From Doryteuthis pealeii (Eukaryota > Mollusca > Cephalopoda > Myopsida > Loliginidae), in contig CM042179.1 of NCBI GenBank assembly GCA_023376005.1, positions 23,511,556-23,575,555 on the forward strand: a DNA stretch of 64,000 nt, written 5' to 3'. How positions within the stretch are numbered: the stretch's first letter is position 1; every line of letters begins with the position of its first letter. The notes beneath the pieces are model-generated. The model had not been told where the DNA came from and did no database searches. It saw only the letters and a program-made list of their open reading frames with translations. Shown here in pieces: positions 59,364-64,000 of the stretch. Both the position numbers and the translations under genes were made by a program.

Positions 59364-59594
59364 TCAAGTATAGTGTCGGCAGACCACAGGAAGCATGGAG
59401 GCTTTGAAAGACTCAGTGCTTCGGCAGCCTACAACAGACGCGGGCAGTTTATTCCATGTCTCTGCAATTCTGAGCGTGAAAAAAATGTTTCCGAAAGTCA
59501 CGTGAGCAGTGCTGTTTTCTGACTTTGTAGGCATGCCCACGTGTGTTGGAAAGATGGAGATCAAAAAGGTGCTCAAGATTGCTGTTATGTTCAT
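59364..59594 (-). pseudogene. CR1/L2-like LINE C-terminal fragment
   Basis: Minus-strand frame of 76 residues: HVTFGNIFFTLRIAETWNKL, then PASVVGCRSTESFKASM. The pattern FF..R....WN.LP..VV...S...FK is the common last segment of CR1/L2/Rex-type LINE proteins. Truncated on both sides. Confidence 0.65.
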
Positions 59595-59779
59595 TTCTTT
59601 TTGTTTATTACAACTTGGTCAGATCTTTTGGCTTGAACTGGTGGATCCAGTTTTATCCTAAAGTCTCAGAAGAGTTTTCTGGATCGTTTCTGGTTTGTGC
59701 ATGTATTATTTTTTTTTGTATTGTCATTCCCTCTATTATTATCATTTTACTCCTTGTAAAAAATTTCCCACCAATTTTG

Positions 59780-60250
59780 TCTGATGGTTTTTCACTAAAT
59801 CCCAAGTGACAGCTAGTCTCACCAGATCTCCACGACTTGGCTAAGTATTTTAGCTGATTATAACAGTGCTGTGGTCTGGACGCTCTCAATTCTTTCTCTG
59901 ATCTCCAGGCCCCTGGGGTCTATTCCAAGAGCACTAACAACAGTTGATATTGCCATTACCTTCCACAGCTTCTTCAGTTCTCTGACAAGATCCAGGTATT
60001 TATCTTTTTACTTTCTTTCATTTTCACTGTGGTTTGCTGTAATGTCAAAATCCGCTAGGTGGCAAGTTCTTTTGTTTTTTTTTTTTTTGCCAGCATTAGG
60101 TTGAGTCTCCTTACCTGGATTGGGTGATCCATTTGTATTTCAAAGTCCCAGATAATTTTATGTATCTCATTTCCTGTGCATATACTATTTTTATCAGCAG
60201 GGTCAAATTTTAATGTCTTGCAAAATTCCCAGTGGTTCACCTTTTGCACC
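59780..60250 (-). pseudogene. LINE-E C-terminal fragment with upstream segment
   Basis: Minus strand reads VNHWEFCKTLKFDPADKNSI, IIWDFEIQMDHPIQVRRLNL, then further down the ALGID/LEI/ILS block. Same order as 14450-15256, here contiguous. In this copy RPD is RLN, so the presumed active-site Asp is lost. Confidence 0.65.
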
Positions 60251-60275
60251 TAGTCATGCCTGGTCTTGTATAAAA

Positions 60276-60498
60276 GTATTCCGGTTATTTCTTATAAGCC
60301 TAACATAAACAAAGGGGAACCACTCTTGACTTATAAATTATTTATTTATTTATTGATCTACTAGGAAAAAAGAAGACGGGGTTAGATGTTAGGGTTTAGG
60401 TTTAGGGTGTGTTTAATGGGAAAATAAATAAATAATTTATCAGTCAAGTGTGGTTCCCCTTTATTTATGTTAGACTTATAGGAAATAACCGGTATTGT
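60276..60498. mobile_element. Palindromic MITE-like element with TTAGGG-like core
   Basis: Inverted arms at 60276-60353 and 60421-60498 (ccggttatttcttataagcc ... aggggaaccac ... aaattatttatttattt). Centre of about 67 bp contains ttagggtttaggtttagggt. No coding region. Confidence 0.8.
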
Positions 60499-60499
60499 T

Positions 60500-61079
60500 T
60501 TAGTGCCAGTTTGCTGTTCTTACTTTAAAGGTCACTGTGAGTAAAATAGTGAGTAAAATAGACTCTCCAGAAGAAGAATTCTGAATTATAAAAAAGAGTT
60601 GAAGTCACTAAATTCTGGCAACTCCTGCATTGACACTGGAACCAAATTATATGAACTCATACCGGTTTCTTAGACAACACCGGTGGTATAGAGAGGGGGA
60701 GACCAGCTGCATTGGCAATTGCTGATCTTTCATACAAACATGTGTATCCCAGCTTTGCTCCAGGATACAAATGGATACTATCTCCAGCATCATTATGAGT
60801 ACTAGCAGATATATGCACCCTCCGGGTGCAAGTATTTAAGTTTAATGTAATATTATATTAAATTAGAAAGGCTAATGAAACTAAATAAGAATACTGATAA
60901 AAAGATTTGAAACAGAGGAGTATAATAAAAAATAGAACAACTGAAACTTACTCTTCCATCACTCTCGTCTTCATTGTTATTTTTCTAATTTAATTATTAG
61001 TTAAAAGAGGAAATAAAGAATAAAATGACAGTTATTTATTCTAGTTAATGGATTTCATTGAAGATTCATTGAAGAGATT
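60500..61079. other. Little recognised
   Basis: Unassigned AT-rich DNA. It includes a hairpin-capable caccctccgggtg (about 60817-60829) preceded by actagcagat. Confidence 0.4.
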
Positions 61080-62130
61080 TTTCATTATATTCATTAGATA
61101 AAACCAAGCAGTTAGAAATCAATAATACTAAGCACATATTTAATAAAATCACATTTTTAATATCAATATGCAAATTAGCCTTCCCGTTCAAACTGTAAAT
61201 CACTATTTTGTTGTATATATAAATATAATTGCATGTTGTCAGTATGTACACATGGTTAACAGTATTAATAATGTAAATCAATTTTATTAATAATTGAGGT
61301 TTAAATAAAAATACAATCATGGAAAATGTGATGTCAATAACTAAGGGAATAGTGATATGAGTAGTAATATAGTTTCGGTTATAGACAGAAAAGCACACAA
61401 TCTCCATTATAATAAGATTGTCACATTTTATTACAGTTCTGATATGCATATAGAAATTTTGAAGAAAATATGACAGGAAAGCCTGAAATTGGTGCAGTAT
61501 TTATATAATTTTATAAGGAGTTAGAAATTTATTAATTTCTAAATATCAGAAAAGAACACTGGAAACATTAGAATTGTCTTCTTTGCTATGATGAATTGAT
61601 TTTCTAAAAAAATATGATAGTTTTGAAAATGACTTCAGAATTTAAAATGTACTAGCAACAGAAAACACCCTCCGGGCATTGTAAAAATTAATTTTTGAAA
61701 GACATTGCTTGAGAGGGTGGGAGTTAAAAATTCAATGTCAGAGGGTTTGTATCATAAGTAAGACAAATCCTCATATTTATTAAGGAAGTAAAAAAACAAA
61801 CAAAAAAAAACAAATTGAAATGAAAACTGAGCCCCGTCCCTCTCAAATAAAATGTTGCATGCATGTAATAATCAAACAATTATTTTGAATATTTTCCACA
61901 TGAATTTTACACAAAATCGTAGGTATTTATTTATTTGTAAACTTTTTAGTTACCTTCTTGTTACTGTAAAAAAACAATTTTTAAAATTGCTTACTCAAAT
62001 TTTGGGTGTATATAGCATAAGTATATTGTGATGTAAGCTGTGACATAGAGCTATGATGTAGTTTTTGTTACAGACAGAAATACAGACAATCTCCATTATT
62101 AATAGATATGCTGATGTCACTTGTTGGCAA
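61080..62130 (-). repeat. Diverged copy of the AT-rich repeat seen at 47880
   Basis: Minus-strand blocks aataatggagattgtctgta, acatcatagc..tatgtcac and cagcttacatcacaatata resemble 47880-48060 and 52079-52440. A further piece is cut by the window end (63955-64000). A 127-residue minus frame (61066-61449) inside is AT-driven and not gene-like. Confidence 0.4.
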
Positions 62131-62159
62131 TTTAAAAAATATCTTTGTAAGGAGTTCAT

Positions 62160-62390
62160 TTGGCATTTCAGTCTCGGAAAACTATGATCAAGTTTTTATG
62201 TGCCCCTGAAGTTACAGCGCCTCCTGTTACTGTGAAGTCTGATGTTTGAAAAACATTCTCGACCACAGATTTCGCATTTGAAGGCTGTCCCTGAAGATGT
62301 TGATGTTCCGGTACTTTGTTGCCGCTGCTTTCTTTTAGACCTCTTAGCTTCATGGTGTTGCCTCACTGTGACTTCTGACATGAACAGTCC
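62160..62390 (-). pseudogene. RTE-like LINE C-terminus, uninterrupted 3' end
   Basis: Minus strand reads MSEVTVRQHHEAKRSKRKQR, then FKCEICGRECFSNIRLHSNR and RRCNFRGT. It keeps the Cys pairs (CEIC, REC) and a His/Cys end. The 3' UTR continues gttttccgagactgaaatgc without the tandem-unit insertion found at 50581-51175. Confidence 0.8.
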
Positions 62391-62427
62391 TCAGTTGGCT
62401 ATTTCAAAAACATCCTTGTAAAGAGTA

Positions 62428-62429
<2 letters not shown>

Positions 62430-62473
<44 letters not shown>

Positions 62474-62590
62474 AATTTGTAAAGAAAAAAGCCTTAAATA
62501 CTGGGTATATCGTGGTTATGGTCCATTCCACCCGTGGGTATCTGAGACCCACCGAGTTTCTTCAGCTCACTTTCTTTATAATATATAATA

Positions 62591-62634
<44 letters not shown>
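62430..62634. repeat. Two (TA)n arrays around a unique segment
   Basis: (TA)n at about 62430-62469 and 62577-62634. Between them is gagacccaccgagtttcttc-containing sequence of about 100 bp. Confidence 0.9.
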
Positions 62635-62635
<1 letters not shown>

Positions 62636-62642
<7 letters not shown>

Positions 62643-62909
62643 CACATGAGCAGGATGTGGCACAAGGTCAATCTCTTAAGTGAAGTTTAACAATTTGAAT
62701 TCATAGTTTTACTTCTAGAGTGGTTGCCTATCAAAGGTTAAAGAGCCCTGTCTGCCCTACTATTTAGCCATAGCTGAAAGGAGACTAGTTGGATTCATAC
62801 CTTTCATAAAGGTATTAGCACTATGTGAAATGCAAACAGACTCGTCCAGGATTTGAACTCATCTTGTCTTATCATTTCCTATGATGATAACAATTACTTC
62901 ACCATGTGC

Positions 62910-62912
<3 letters not shown>
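62636..62912 (-). repeat. SINE-B, minus strand, between TA arrays
   Basis: 3' end ccccacatgagcaggatgtg, body, and head gataacaattacttcaccat. A TA array lies on each side (62577-62634, 62913-62952). Confidence 0.8.
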
Positions 62913-62955
<43 letters not shown>

Positions 62956-62983
62956 AAAATGAAACTGGAAGTGAATCCAACGG

Positions 62984-63102
62984 TATGTTGAAAAAATGAA
63001 TAAAGGAAAGAAAGTATAGAATGGATAATATGATTAAAATTGATTAAAATATCCTATATTATCCATTCTATATTTTCTTTCCTTTATTCATTTTTTCAAC
63101 AT
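62984..63102. repeat. Inverted repeat, 48-bp arms
   Basis: Arms 62984-63031 and 63055-63102 (tatgttgaaaaaatgaataa ... agaatggataatat) with one mismatch and a 23-bp spacer. Confidence 0.9.
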
Positions 63103-63263
63103 ATATATGTGTGTGTATATATATAAATTTAAACCAAGTGGTTTAAAAAAACAAGTTCCACTGACCATGTATATGATACCCTAACTTATATATGTATGCT
63201 CTATTAAGGATATTGAGCCCTCTTTATTTATAAATATAACTATATTATCAATATTATAATATT

Positions 63264-63343
63264 ATATATATATATATATATTATATATATATGAAAAATG
63301 TTGTTCTGGTTCCAACGGGAGAAAATGTAATATTTTATAAAAA

Positions 63344-63380
<37 letters not shown>
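63264..63380. repeat. (TA)n arrays
   Basis: TA runs at about 63264-63289 and 63349-63380, part of the TA-rich right end of the window. Confidence 0.9.
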
Positions 63381-63385
<5 letters not shown>

Positions 63386-63429
63386 AAAACATGACCGGAA
63401 AATCAAAATGCAATGGGGTATTTATTTAT

Positions 63430-63560
63430 TAATTCATTACAACATTATGGGCTTCATCAGATAATAATTTTGAAACATTTTAAATTTTAGGAAAATCTTT
63501 CTTTCAAAACCATTATCTGATGAAGCCCGTAGAGGGTGAAATGTTATTAATAAACACTCC
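63430..63560 (+). ncRNA. Hammerhead-like core in an imperfect inverted repeat
   Basis: CTGATGA (63517-63523), stem GCCC/GGGT with loop GTAGA (63525-63537), then GAAA (63538-63541) and tgtt...aaca as a possible stem III. A partial copy on the other strand (CTGATGA at 63460-63454, agccc) lacks GAAA. The upstream and downstream strands do not give a clear stem I or cleavage site. Confidence 0.4.
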
Positions 63561-63696
63561 ATCTAATTTTGTTTCTCATGTTTCATTTCTCATCCGTTCT
63601 GTTGGATAATATTTTATCCATTTATTTATTTTAACTATGAATATATTAATATAAAATCATATATTTAAATTTGTATTTTTCTATTTTTGTTTTTTC

Positions 63697-63812
63697 TTAT
63701 GTATAAAGCAAAAAGTATGAATGATTGTAAGGTTTTTGGGATAATGTGAAATTTAAATTTCACATTATCCCAAAAACCTTACAATCATTCATACTTTTTG
63801 CTTTATACATAA
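63697..63812. repeat. Perfect 116-bp palindrome with no spacer
   Basis: Arms 63697-63754 and 63755-63812 are exact reverse complements over 58 bp, with the centre gtgaaattt/aaatttcac. No loop and no mismatch. Confidence 0.97.
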
Positions 63813-64000
63813 AATTTTTTTTTTTTAAATCATATATGTATATACTAGGGGTGTGTGTGTATTAAGACATTCACATCACAGTCTTTTATTTGCATGTCAC
63901 TATTTCTACTTTGTATATCTGAAATTTTGAGCGTATTTATTCTATGTTATGACGATTTTGTGTAATGTGACGTAAGCAGTGACATAATTTTTGTTACAGA

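Noticed and set aside
60383..60409. Telomere or interstitial telomeric array
   Set aside because: Only about three degenerate TTAGGG-like units, inside a MITE-like palindrome.
61066..61449. 127-residue minus-strand frame
   Set aside because: Ile/Asn/Tyr-rich by AT content, inside a diverged repeat, with no family pattern.

Overview
The window is AT-rich, repeat-dense, non-coding animal DNA. It holds no operons, no ribosome binding sites and almost no protein-coding sequence. The mix of elements points to a mollusc, most likely a cephalopod (inference, about 0.6): many tRNA-headed SINEs ending in (TA)n, decayed RTE-like LINE C-termini with the motifs LRWFGHVIR, DTGC..EDLP..MNDR.GW and a terminal zinc-finger-like segment, GATA and TA arrays, and a mariner remnant. 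Only one stretch looks like part of a host gene: a 162-bp exon with good splice sites encoding a Gln-rich peptide. It is present three times because of the duplication described next.

The layout is dominated by a very large duplication. Arm A (3417-19681, extended to 19851 by comparison with arm C) is repeated as a reverse complement in arm B (19847-36465). B ends at a run of exactly 100 N (36466-36565). Arm C (36566-47678) then repeats A 8706-19851 in the direct orientation and runs on into unique sequence. The A/B fold has a loop of about 165 bp and a short shared sequence at the turn. Parts of all arms carry scattered one-base indels, worst on both sides of the N gap. A and B also differ by an indel of about 315 bp, so the arms may not come from one molecule or haplotype. 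The simplest reading is a single-copy locus mis-assembled as a fold-back plus an alternative haplotype, but a real inverted triplication is not excluded.

Region by region: 1-3416 has a SINE tail, a short solo LTR with a perfect target-site duplication (TSD) that was later tandemly duplicated, a second LTR-like family and old repeats. 3417-19851 (A) has an RTE-like LINE interrupted twice by nested insertions, SINEs, a mariner remnant, a minisatellite inside an LTR-like element, LINE 3' ends, a two-unit mobile repeat, the exon, a cluster of LINE fragments with an endonuclease-like region, a third LTR-like promoter region, a SINE with two tRNA heads, and TA and GATA arrays. B and C repeat this. 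47679-64000 is single-copy in the window: a diverged AT-rich repeat family, two hammerhead-like ribozyme cores, a LINE tail carrying a three-unit mobile array with a 10-bp TSD, LTR-like copies, small palindromic elements, a 500-bp pyrimidine tract, Jockey-like and CR1/L2-like LINE ends, more SINEs, and several near-perfect palindromes.

The observation most likely to be undescribed is a SINE-like family built of one, two or three units of about 180 bp. Two insertions have clear TSDs (16 and 10 bp), each inside a LINE tail. No genes in the window work together as a pathway.
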